52,207 bases of DNA from Afifella pfennigii DSM 17143 (GTDB lineage Bacteria; Pseudomonadota; Alphaproteobacteria; Rhizobiales; Afifellaceae): assembly GCF_000688515.1 (NCBI RefSeq), contig NZ_JHZK01000027.1, positions 1 through 52,207 on the forward strand. Reading direction: 5' to 3'. The translations under genes and the position numbers were made by a program. Shown here one piece after another: positions 9,820 to 16,634 of this stretch; the first letter of the stretch is position 1; the number at the start of each line of letters is the position of its first letter. A model generated the notes under the pieces. It ran no database searches. It was given only the letters and a program-made list of their open reading frames with translations, and was not told the DNA's origin.

Positions 9820-11409
9820 ATGGAACGCCTGGCGACCGATCCCGACTTTGAGCGACGGGCAAGACTTGCCCTCGTCTGGGAGGATCTCGTCAATCCGGTC
9901 CGCGGCATCTCCGGCTACCAGGAGATCATCCTGGAGGAATGCCGCAAGCTGGGTGTCGATGAGCTCTCGTTCTTTTTCGAGAACGTTTTGAAGGCGGCGA
10001 CGACGCTGTCGACGCTCGTCGACGGTCTGCGCGATCCCAAGCCTCGAGCCTCCGCCGCCGACATCAGGGCGCTCGCCGACGAGGAAGCCAAGCTCCGGCA
10101 CGATCTGCGCACGCCGCTCAACGCCATCATCGGCTATACCGAGATGGCGGTGGAAGATATCGACGAATTCCCCGAGGCGGTCGACCTCTTGCCCGACATC
10201 GCCAAGCTCCTGCACGAGGCCCGCCAGCTCCTTGAGCGCGTCGACACCATCGTCGACCTCACCCGCGACGGCAGTGCCCCGGAGCCGGTGCCTGGCGCAG
10301 AAGGGGAGGCCGTCGTTGCCAAGCTTCTGAATACGCTTGCGCCGCAGGAAAGCCAGGCGCGGGTGCGCGAGGTCGGCCGCGTTCTCGTCGTCGACGACAA
10401 TCAATCCAACCGCGATCTGCTTTCCCGCCGTCTGCGCCAGGATGGGCATGAGGTCACCTCCGTCGCCTCTGGCATGGAGGCGCTTGCCGTTCTCCAGGAC
10501 GAGGCCTTCGACCTCATCCTCCTCGACCTTCTGATGCCGGGCATGAACGGGCTCGACGTGCTCCTGAGGCTGAAGGCGAACGAGCGCTGGTACCAGATAC
10601 CGGTGATCGTCGTCTCCGGCCTCAACGAGACCGGGGCCGTGCTGAAATGCATCGAGGCGGGGGCCGACGACTACCTGCCGAAGCCGTGCGATATCGTGCT
10701 GCTGCGCGCCCGCATCAACGCCTGCCTGGAGCGCAAGCGGTGGCGCGAGCGCGAGCAGGCCTATCTGGTCCAGATCAGCGAGGAGAAGGCGAAATCCGAC
10801 CGACTGCTGCGCAACATCCTGCCGGCGGCGATCGTGGAGCGGCTCAACGAGGGCGAGACCATCATCGCCGACCGCTTCGACGCCGTCTCCATCCTCTTTG
10901 CCGACATCGTCGGCTTCACGCCGGTCGCCGCCGCCATGACGCCGGCGCGTCTTGTCAACCGGCTCGACCGCATCTTCTCCGACTTCGACCTGCTGGCGGC
11001 CGACCTCGGTGTGGAGAAGATCAAGACCATCGGCGATGCCTACATGGCCGCCGCCGGCCTGCCGGAGCCGCGTCACGATCATGTCGAGGCGATGGCCGAA
11101 TTCGCGCTCGGCATCCTGGAGAAGCTCCATAAGCTGAACCGCGATGGCGGTCTGGAACTGAGGGTGAGGATCGGCATCCATACGGGCCCGGTCGTGGCTG
11201 GCGTCATCGGCCGGCGCAAGTTCATCTACGACGTCTGGGGTGACACGGTGAACGTGGCCAGTCGCCTGGAGGCGAACGGGCTGCCGAACCGCATCCAGGT
11301 TTCGCCGGAGGTGCGCGAGGCGCTCGCCCACCGCTTCAGCTTCGAGGAGCGCGGCTTCATCACGCTGAAGGGCAAGGGCCGCACCACCGCCTTCTTCCTC
11401 TGTCGCTGA
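9820..11409 (+). CDS. Receiver-linked class III adenylate cyclase with two DHp-like segments
   Basis: A 529-residue soluble protein. The ATG at 9820 is just past the upstream stop; the open frame extends upstream but overlaps the receiver gene. Two related N-terminal segments resemble histidine-kinase DHp helices: residues 20-40 (EDLVNPVRGISGYQEI, no His) and 93-113 ([18 protein letters not shown]94 kept). No kinase ATPase domain follows. A receiver (187-305, D236 in LILLDLLMP) precedes a class III cyclase (about 345-525) with metal-binding Asp in FADIVGFT and KTIGDAYM, the adenine-selecting Asp in YDVWGDTVN, and the transition-state Asn/Arg in NVASRLE. It probably makes cAMP under phosphorelay control. 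Confidence 0.9.
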   Translation: MERLATDPDFERRARLALVWEDLVNPVRGISGYQEIILEECRKLGVDELSFFFENVLKAATTLSTLVDGLRDPKPRASAADIRALADEEAKLRHDLRTPLNAIIGYTEMAVEDIDEFPEAVDLLPDIAKLLHEARQLLERVDTIVDLTRDGSAPEPVPGAEGEAVVAKLLNTLAPQESQARVREVGRVLVVDDNQSNRDLLSRRLRQDGHEVTSVASGMEALAVLQDEAFDLILLDLLMPGMNGLDVLLRLKANERWYQIPVIVVSGLNETGAVLKCIEAGADDYLPKPCDIVLLRARINACLERKRWREREQAYLVQISEEKAKSDRLLRNILPAAIVERLNEGETIIADRFDAVSILFADIVGFTPVAAAMTPARLVNRLDRIFSDFDLLAADLGVEKIKTIGDAYMAAAGLPEPRHDHVEAMAEFALGILEKLHKLNRDGGLELRVRIGIHTGPVVAGVIGRRKFIYDVWGDTVNVASRLEANGLPNRIQVSPEVREALAHRFSFEERGFITLKGKGRTTAFFLCR

Positions 11410-11458
11410 GCCGAAGCCGCGGCTCGGACGACGCCGGGCCGCTTCTTCGACGAAAGGA

Positions 11459-11490
11459 TGAGGCCCTTGAACGGGCCGCCTTCATCTCAC
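11459..11490 (+). terminator. Possible stem-loop after the cyclase gene
   Basis: GGCCC (11462-11466), loop TTGAAC and GGGCC (11473-11477) form a short GC-rich hairpin, extended imperfectly by GATGA and TTCATC on either side. No T-run follows. It could end the signalling operon transcript or simply be a folded leader. Confidence 0.3.
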
Positions 11491-11522
11491 CGCCCGCAAG
11501 GCGAAGCGCGGCGAATATCCCG

Positions 11523-11536
11523 TTGATTTAGGTCAA
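11523..11536. promoter_or_regulatory. FNR/FixK-type box upstream of livK
   Basis: TTGATTTAGGTCAA fits the TTGA-N6-TCAA dyad of the Crp/Fnr family (one base off the strict TTGAT-N4-ATCAA form). It lies 87 bases before the livK ATG in the 214-base gap after the cyclase gene. A near-identical site stands before iorA, both followed by TTACC, suggesting shared oxygen- or nitrogen-oxide-responsive control. No good -10 was placed at class II spacing here. Confidence 0.6.
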
Positions 11537-11623
11537 TTACCGTAATCGCGGGTTCGTGGCAGGAAACGTCTCCAAGAAATAAAAACTCTGGAAGAGTTGT
11601 ATTCTAAGGGGAGGGGGGAGGCC

Positions 11624-12772
11624 ATGTGGTCATGGAAGATGCCGGTGGCCGGCGTTTGCGCTGGCCTGGCGATGTTGCTTGCGGGTGGTGAGGCTTTCGC
11701 GGAGATCAAGATCGGCTCCGTGCTTTCCGTCACCGGTCCGGCCTCGTTTCTCGGCGATCCCGAGAAAAAGACTCTCGAAATGTATGTCGAGGCGATCAAT
11801 GCGGCCGGCGGCGTCAATGGCGAGATGCTGGAACTCGTCGTCTACGACGATGCCGCCGATCCCAATGCCGCGCGCACCTTCGCGACCCGCCTGGTAGAGC
11901 AGGACGAGGTCGTCGCCGTCGTCGGCGGCAGCACCACCGGCTCAACGCTCGCCATGGCCCCCGTCTTCGAGGAGGCGGAGATCCCGTTCATCTCGCTCGC
12001 CGGTGCCATCCAGATCGTCGAGCCGGTGCGCCAATGGGTCTTCAAGACCCCGCATACCGACACCATGGCCTGCGAGAAGATCTTTACCGACCTGAAAGAG
12101 CGCGATCTGACCTCCGTTGCCCTCATCTCCGGCACCGGCGGCTTCGGCAAGTCGATGCATGCGCAATGCAAGAAAGTGGCGCCGGATCACGGCATCACCA
12201 TCGTGCACGAGGAGACCTACGGGCCGCGCGACAGCGACATGACCCCGCAGCTCACCAATATCAAGAACGCCGATGGCGTTCAGGCGGTGGTTAATCCGGG
12301 CTTCGGCCAGGGGCCGGCCATCGTCACGCGCAACTACCGCCAGCTCGGCATTTCCCTGCCGCTCTATCAGAGCCATGGCGTTGCTTCCAAGCAGTTCATC
12401 GAGCTCGCCGGCGATGCCGCAGACGGCGTCAGGCTGCCCGCGGCGGCGCTTCTCATCGCCGACAAGCTGCCCGATGGCGACCCGCAGAAGCCGGTGGTGG
12501 TGAGCTACAAGCAGACCTACGAGGAAAAGACCGGCCAGGACGTCTCCACCTTCGGCGGCCACGCCTATGACGGGCTGATGATCCTGATCGAGGCGGCAAA
12601 GCGCGCCGGTGGCTTCGAGCCGGCCAAGGTTCGCGACGAGATCGAGAAGACCAGCGGCTTCGTCGGCACCGGTGGCGTCGTCAACATGTCGCCCAGCGAT
12701 CATCTGGGGCTCGATCTCTCCGCCTTCCGCATGCTGGAGATTGAGAGCGGAGACTGGACGCTGGTGGAGTGA
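11624..12772 (+). CDS. livK: Branched-chain/aromatic amino-acid ABC transporter, periplasmic binding protein (LivK-like)
   Basis: A 382-residue type I periplasmic binding protein. The ATG at 11624 is preceded by a strong GAGGGGGGAG RBS; the earlier TTG in frame is not needed. The signal peptide (about 1-25) ends near GGEAFAE. The mature start IKIGSVLSVTGPASFLG and the INAAGGVNG segment are typical of Leu/Ile/Val-binding proteins of the HAAT family. First gene of a five-gene importer. The adjoining oxidoreductase/CoA-ligase operon suggests that the ligand may be an amino acid or aromatic acid feeding that pathway (inference). Confidence 0.9.
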   Translation: MWSWKMPVAGVCAGLAMLLAGGEAFAEIKIGSVLSVTGPASFLGDPEKKTLEMYVEAINAAGGVNGEMLELVVYDDAADPNAARTFATRLVEQDEVVAVVGGSTTGSTLAMAPVFEEAEIPFISLAGAIQIVEPVRQWVFKTPHTDTMACEKIFTDLKERDLTSVALISGTGGFGKSMHAQCKKVAPDHGITIVHEETYGPRDSDMTPQLTNIKNADGVQAVVNPGFGQGPAIVTRNYRQLGISLPLYQSHGVASKQFIELAGDAADGVRLPAAALLIADKLPDGDPQKPVVVSYKQTYEEKTGQDVSTFGGHAYDGLMILIEAAKRAGGFEPAKVRDEIEKTSGFVGTGGVVNMSPSDHLGLDLSAFRMLEIESGDWTLVE

Positions 12773-12880
12773 GCCGCGCCTTCCCCGGCGGGGAGGGCGC
12801 TGCCCGGCTCGTCGATGGAGCGGCGCGGCGAGGGTTGCATCGGATCGGCGGCATCTAGAGGCGCCGGCCGGGCCGATCCG
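12771..12880 (+). promoter_or_regulatory. Two strong stem-loops between livK and livH
   Basis: Hairpin 1 (12771-12810): CGCCTTCCCC pairs with GGGGAGGGCG around a GGC loop, and GAGCCG/CGGCTC extend it with a small bulge. It begins at the livK stop codon. Hairpin 2 (12841-12880): CGGATCGGC pairs perfectly with GCCGATCCG. Neither is followed by a T-run. Such elements after binding-protein genes are known to protect the upstream mRNA and lower downstream expression, matching the need for excess LivK. Confidence 0.6.
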
Positions 12881-12955
12881 TTCGGTCCGCCCGGTTGCGG
12901 GTTCCAATCGCTCGCGCCCGCCGCAGAAGCCCGCCGCAGAAGGATGAAGGTGACC

Positions 12956-13828
12956 ATGGCGGAGAACCTGCAATTCGCCTTTTCGGGCCTAACCGTGGGC
13001 ACCGTCTATGCGCTGGTGGCGCTCGGCTTCACCCTGATCTACAACGCCTCCGACGTCATCAACTTCGCCCAGGGCGAATTCGTCATGCTGGGCGGCATGA
13101 CGACGGTGTTTCTCGCCATGGCGGGGCTGCCGCTGCCGCTGGCCGCGCTTGCCGCGATCGCCTCAACGGTCGTGGTCGGATTGGCGCTCCATCGTCTGGC
13201 GATCGAGCCGGCGCGCACCGCCAATCCCATCGTCCTCATCATGATCACCATCGGCGCGTCGATCTTCCTGCGCGGCCTCGCCCAGGTCGTCTTCGACAAG
13301 CGCTTCCACACCCTGCCGCCCATCTTCGGCAGCGAGCCGATCCGCATCGGCGGGGCCGCCATCCTGCCCCAGAGCCTGGTCGTGCTCGCCGGCGCCGTCG
13401 TCATCGTGGTGCTCTTGTGGGCCTTCGTCGACCGCACCTTGTTCGGAAAGGCCCTGATCGCCACCTCCGCCAACCGACTGGCGGCGCGCCTGGTCGGCAT
13501 CGATACACGCCAGATCGTCGGCTTTTCCTTCGCCGTGTCGGCCGCCATCGGCGCGGCGGCGGGGATCCTGATTACGCCGATCACGCTGACCAGCTTCGAC
13601 GTCGGCACCCTTTTGGCGCTGAAGGGTTTCGCCGCGGCCATGCTCGGTGGCATCGGCAGCGCCCTCGGCGCAGTGGTGGGCGGGCTGCTGCTCGGCCTCC
13701 TGGAGGCGTTTGCCGCCGGCTACCTCTCCTCCCAATACAAGGACGCCGTCGCTTTTCTCGTCATCCTCGCCGTCCTGTTCGCCATGCCGCAAGGTCTGTT
13801 CGGCAAGACGAGGGTGGAACGGGTCTAG
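12956..13828 (+). CDS. livH: Branched-chain amino-acid ABC transporter permease (LivH-like)
   Basis: A 290-residue membrane protein with about eight helices. The N-terminus holds the family hallmark GTVYALVALGFTLIYNASDVINFAQGEFVMLGG, and the C-terminal part has LKGFAAAMLGGIGSALGAVVGGLLLGLLE, the EAA-like loop region. I chose the ATG at 12956 because AAGG lies five bases upstream; an ATG at 12944 is in frame but has its AGG too close. Followed after 3 bases by livM. Confidence 0.92.
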   Translation: MAENLQFAFSGLTVGTVYALVALGFTLIYNASDVINFAQGEFVMLGGMTTVFLAMAGLPLPLAALAAIASTVVVGLALHRLAIEPARTANPIVLIMITIGASIFLRGLAQVVFDKRFHTLPPIFGSEPIRIGGAAILPQSLVVLAGAVVIVVLLWAFVDRTLFGKALIATSANRLAARLVGIDTRQIVGFSFAVSAAIGAAAGILITPITLTSFDVGTLLALKGFAAAMLGGIGSALGAVVGGLLLGLLEAFAAGYLSSQYKDAVAFLVILAVLFAMPQGLFGKTRVERV

Positions 13829-13831
13829 GTC

Positions 13832-14824
13832 GTGCAGGACGAAACCCTCACGCCGGCCGCGCGCCCCATCCGCAGCCGCCTCGCCTCGCTGCGGCGGCAC
13901 CCGCTCGCGCTGCCTGCGGCGCTGACGGTGCTTGTCGCCGTGACGCCCCTCTTCCTCGCCTCCAGCTATCATTACCGCATCGCCGCCCTGGTGCTGATCT
14001 TTGCGCTGGCCTGCCTCGGCCTCAACCTTCTCATGGGCTATGCCGGACAGATCAGCCTCGGGCATGCCGGCTTCATGGGCATCGGCGCCTATGCAGTGGC
14101 CATCGGCCCGGCGCATCTGGGCCTGCCATCCTGGCTTTCCCTTCTGGCCGGCGCGGCGCTATCGGCCCTTGTCGCTTTCATCGTCGGGCGCCCGATCCTG
14201 CGGCTGAAGCGGCACTATCTCGCCGTCGCCACCCTCGGTTTCGGGCTCTTGATCGCCATCGTCCTGACCAACGAAGCCGAGTTCACCGGCGGCCCGGACG
14301 GGATGGCGGTGGAGCGCATGCAGCTCTTCGGCTGGACGGCGAAGGGAACGGTGACCTGGTACTGGATTTCCGCCATCACCTTTCTCCTCGGGGCGAAGCT
14401 GGCGCTGAACCTCATCGACAGCCCGACCGGACGGGCGCTGCGGGCCATCCATGACGGCGAGGTGGCGGCGAGCGTGCTCGGCGTCGATGTGGCGCGAAAG
14501 AAGCTCGCCGCCTTCGTTCTCGCCGCGGTCTACGCCTCCGTGGCGGGCTCCTATCTGGCGCTGTTCAATGGCCATATCACGCCGGATGTGGCCGGTTTCC
14601 TGCGCTCCATAGAACTGGTCGCCATGGTGGTTTTGGGCGGCATGGGATCGATCCTGGGCTCGCTCGTCGGCACGGCGGTCCTCGTGGTGCTGCCGCAGAC
14701 GCTGACGGTTCTGCACGACTACGAGCACATGGTGCTCGGCCTCATCATCATCTGCATTATGATCTTCCTGCGCGAGGGCATCGTGCCGACCCTTGCCGCG
14801 GCCCTCGGTGCGAGGCGGTCATGA
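13832..14824 (+). CDS. livM: Branched-chain amino-acid ABC transporter permease (LivM-like)
   Basis: A 330-residue permease partner of LivH. The GTG start at 13832 lies three bases after the livH stop. LNLLMGYAGQISLGHAGFMGIGAYA and VVLGGMGSILGSLVGTAVL are family signatures. It has an N-terminal cytoplasmic extension of about 30 residues before the first helix. Its stop overlaps the livG ATG (ATGA), indicating coupled translation. Confidence 0.92.
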   Translation: MQDETLTPAARPIRSRLASLRRHPLALPAALTVLVAVTPLFLASSYHYRIAALVLIFALACLGLNLLMGYAGQISLGHAGFMGIGAYAVAIGPAHLGLPSWLSLLAGAALSALVAFIVGRPILRLKRHYLAVATLGFGLLIAIVLTNEAEFTGGPDGMAVERMQLFGWTAKGTVTWYWISAITFLLGAKLALNLIDSPTGRALRAIHDGEVAASVLGVDVARKKLAAFVLAAVYASVAGSYLALFNGHITPDVAGFLRSIELVAMVVLGGMGSILGSLVGTAVLVVLPQTLTVLHDYEHMVLGLIIICIMIFLREGIVPTLAAALGARRS

Positions 14825-15609
14825 TCGTGCTGTCGACCGATCGGCTGTCGATCTCCTTCGGTGCGCTGCGCGCCGTCGACAGGGTGAGCCTTGAAGTCGA
14901 GGAGGGCCTCGTCTTCTCCATCATCGGGCCGAACGGCGCCGGCAAGACGACGCTTTTCAACGTCATTTCCGGCCTCTACGTGGCCGATGAGGGGCGCGTC
15001 CTCATCGCCGGCGAGGACGTGACCGCTCTGCCGCCGGACAAGCTCGCCCGGCGCGGCCTGTCGCGCACCTTCCAGAACCTGCAGATATTCTTCCGCATGA
15101 CGGCGCTGGAGAACGTGATGGTCGGCTGCCATCGCCACGAGGCGACCGGCCTCATCGCCGATCTGTTGCATCTGCCGGCGGTCTTGCAGCAGAACCGCCG
15201 CAGCCGCGAAAGGGCCATGGCGGCCCTGGCGCGTGTCGGCCTTGCTTCCATGGCCGACCAGCCTGCCGGCGGCATGTCCTATGGCGCCCTCAAGCGCCTG
15301 GAGATCGCCCGGGCGCTCGCCAGCGAGCCGAGGCTTCTCCTGCTCGACGAGCCGGCCGCCGGCTGCAACGCCGTGGAGACGGAAGAGATCAAGGCGATCA
15401 TCCGCGCGCTCGCCGCCGACGGCGTCACCGTGGTGCTGGTGGAGCACGACATGCGGCTGGTGATGAACGTCTCCGACTGCATTCATGTCCTCGCCGACGG
15501 CCATACGCTGGCCGAGGGCGCGGCCGCCGAGGTGCGCAATAATCCGGCGGTGATTGAGGCCTATCTCGGCGTGCACGGGACGCGGGAGGCGGCCCTTGCT
15601 GTCGGTTGA
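14821..15609 (+). CDS. livG: Branched-chain amino-acid ABC transporter ATPase (LivG-like)
   Basis: A 262-residue ATPase with Walker A GPNGAGKTTLFN, Q-loop SRTFQNLQIF, signature AGGMSYGALKRLEIARAL (the LSGGQ motif is degenerate, as often in LivG) and Walker B LLLLDEPAAGCN; the D-loop reads AAGCNAVETEE. The switch His is in VEHDMRLVM. Starts inside the livM stop and overlaps livF by 14 bases. It powers the LivHM channel. Confidence 0.92.
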   Translation: MIVLSTDRLSISFGALRAVDRVSLEVEEGLVFSIIGPNGAGKTTLFNVISGLYVADEGRVLIAGEDVTALPPDKLARRGLSRTFQNLQIFFRMTALENVMVGCHRHEATGLIADLLHLPAVLQQNRRSRERAMAALARVGLASMADQPAGGMSYGALKRLEIARALASEPRLLLLDEPAAGCNAVETEEIKAIIRALAADGVTVVLVEHDMRLVMNVSDCIHVLADGHTLAEGAAAEVRNNPAVIEAYLGVHGTREAALAVG

Positions 15610-16297
15610 GGACCTGAAGAGCTGCTACGGGCGCATCGAGGCGCTGCACGGCGTCTCGGTCGAGGTCAGGGCCGGCGAGATCGTCTCCCTCATCGGCGCC
15701 AACGGCGCCGGCAAGACGACCTTGCTGCGCGCCATTTCCGGCGTCCAGGCGGTTTCCGCCGGCCGTATCGTCTTCGAGGATCGTCCGATCGAGGCGCTTG
15801 CCGCGCATAAGCGCGTGGCGCTCGGCATCGCGCAGGTGCCGGAGGGCCGGCAATTGTTCGAGCCGATCTCGGTGGAGGACAATCTCAAGCTCGGCGCCTG
15901 GACCCGGCGAGACGTCGATTTCAAGGCGGAGCTCGATCCCGTCTACGAGCTGTTTCCGGTGCTGTTCCAACGCCGCCATGCCGCCGCCGGTACCTTGTCG
16001 GGCGGCCAGCAGCAGATGCTGGCGATCGGCCGCGCCCTGATGGCGGGGCCTCGCCTCCTCCTTCTCGACGAGCCTTCGATGGGGCTCGCGCCGATTCTGG
16101 TGGAGCAGATCTTGGGTGCCGTCCAACGTCTGAAGCAAACCGGCCTGACGGTGCTCCTGGTGGAGCAGAACGCCAGCGCCGCGCTGGCCATTGCCGATCG
16201 CGGATACGTCGTTGAGACCGGGCGCGTCGTGGCGAGCGGCGCCGCCGCGGAGCTGCTGGCCGACAAGCGGGTGCGGGCCGCCTATCTCGGCGTGTGA
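15596..16297 (+). CDS. livF: Branched-chain amino-acid ABC transporter ATPase (LivF-like)
   Basis: A 233-residue ATPase. The likely start is a TTG at 15596 with GGGAGG six bases before it, 14 bases inside livG; an earlier TTG at 15554 would add an arginine/proline-rich run unlike the family. Walker A GANGAGKTTLLR, signature LSGGQQQMLAIGRALM, Walker B LLLLDEPSMGLAP and switch VEQNASAAL are complete. Last gene of the importer; a 337-base gap to iorA follows. Confidence 0.92.
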   Translation: MLSVEDLKSCYGRIEALHGVSVEVRAGEIVSLIGANGAGKTTLLRAISGVQAVSAGRIVFEDRPIEALAAHKRVALGIAQVPEGRQLFEPISVEDNLKLGAWTRRDVDFKAELDPVYELFPVLFQRRHAAAGTLSGGQQQMLAIGRALMAGPRLLLLDEPSMGLAPILVEQILGAVQRLKQTGLTVLLVEQNASAALAIADRGYVVETGRVVASGAAAELLADKRVRAAYLGV

Positions 16298-16304
16298 CGG
16301 GCCG

Positions 16305-16550
16305 ATGCGGATATCGAGGCGGGGGATCGAGCGCTTTGAAGAAAATCCGCGATCCGGGCGCCTCGCGGCAACTGCGCCGTCCATGCATCTTCCTCGCAAG
16401 CATGCCGATGACGGCTTCGTCGATTTCGTCCGCAAGCATTCTGGCGCCGGGAAGCGCTGATGTTTCGTTGTCGATACAGCCAAAAAGCTGGAATTCTTCA
16501 AAGAAGAGGGCGGCAATACGCCGCCGTATCATGATGTGCAATCGCTTTGA
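16305..16550 (+). pseudogene. Unrecognised ORF with an in-frame stop, upstream of iorA
   Basis: From an ATG at 16305 a frame runs to TGA at 16458-16460 and then stays open to TGA at 16548-16550. The second half reads VVDTAKKLEFFKEEGGNTP and then PYHDVQSL, which looks like real protein sequence. I recognise no family. It may be a decayed small gene; the FNR-like box overlaps its last codon. Chance coding in GC-rich DNA is a serious alternative. Confidence 0.25.
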
Positions 16551-16588
16551 CTTAGCTCAATTACCTTTGAAAACGAACTGAACAAAAT
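16547..16588 (+). promoter_or_regulatory. FNR/FixK-type box and -10 element upstream of iorA
   Basis: TTGACTTAGCTCAA (16547-16560) is a TTGA-N6-TCAA dyad. If the start site is 41.5 bases from its centre (class II FNR promoter), the -10 should lie at 16583-16588, where CAAAAT is found (4 of 6 matches to TATAAT). The iorA ATG is at 16635. Control by an oxygen-responsive Crp/Fnr regulator suits oxygen-sensitive ferredoxin oxidoreductases. Confidence 0.6.
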
Positions 16589-16634
16589 CGCCCGCTCGCG
16601 CACGATCGCTGAGCCGGTCGGGGAGGGACATCGA

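Noticed and set aside
16458-16460. TGA read as selenocysteine in the ORF before iorA
   Set aside because: The following hairpin is weak, no selenoprotein family fits, and the frame ends again at TGA. A decayed frame is simpler.
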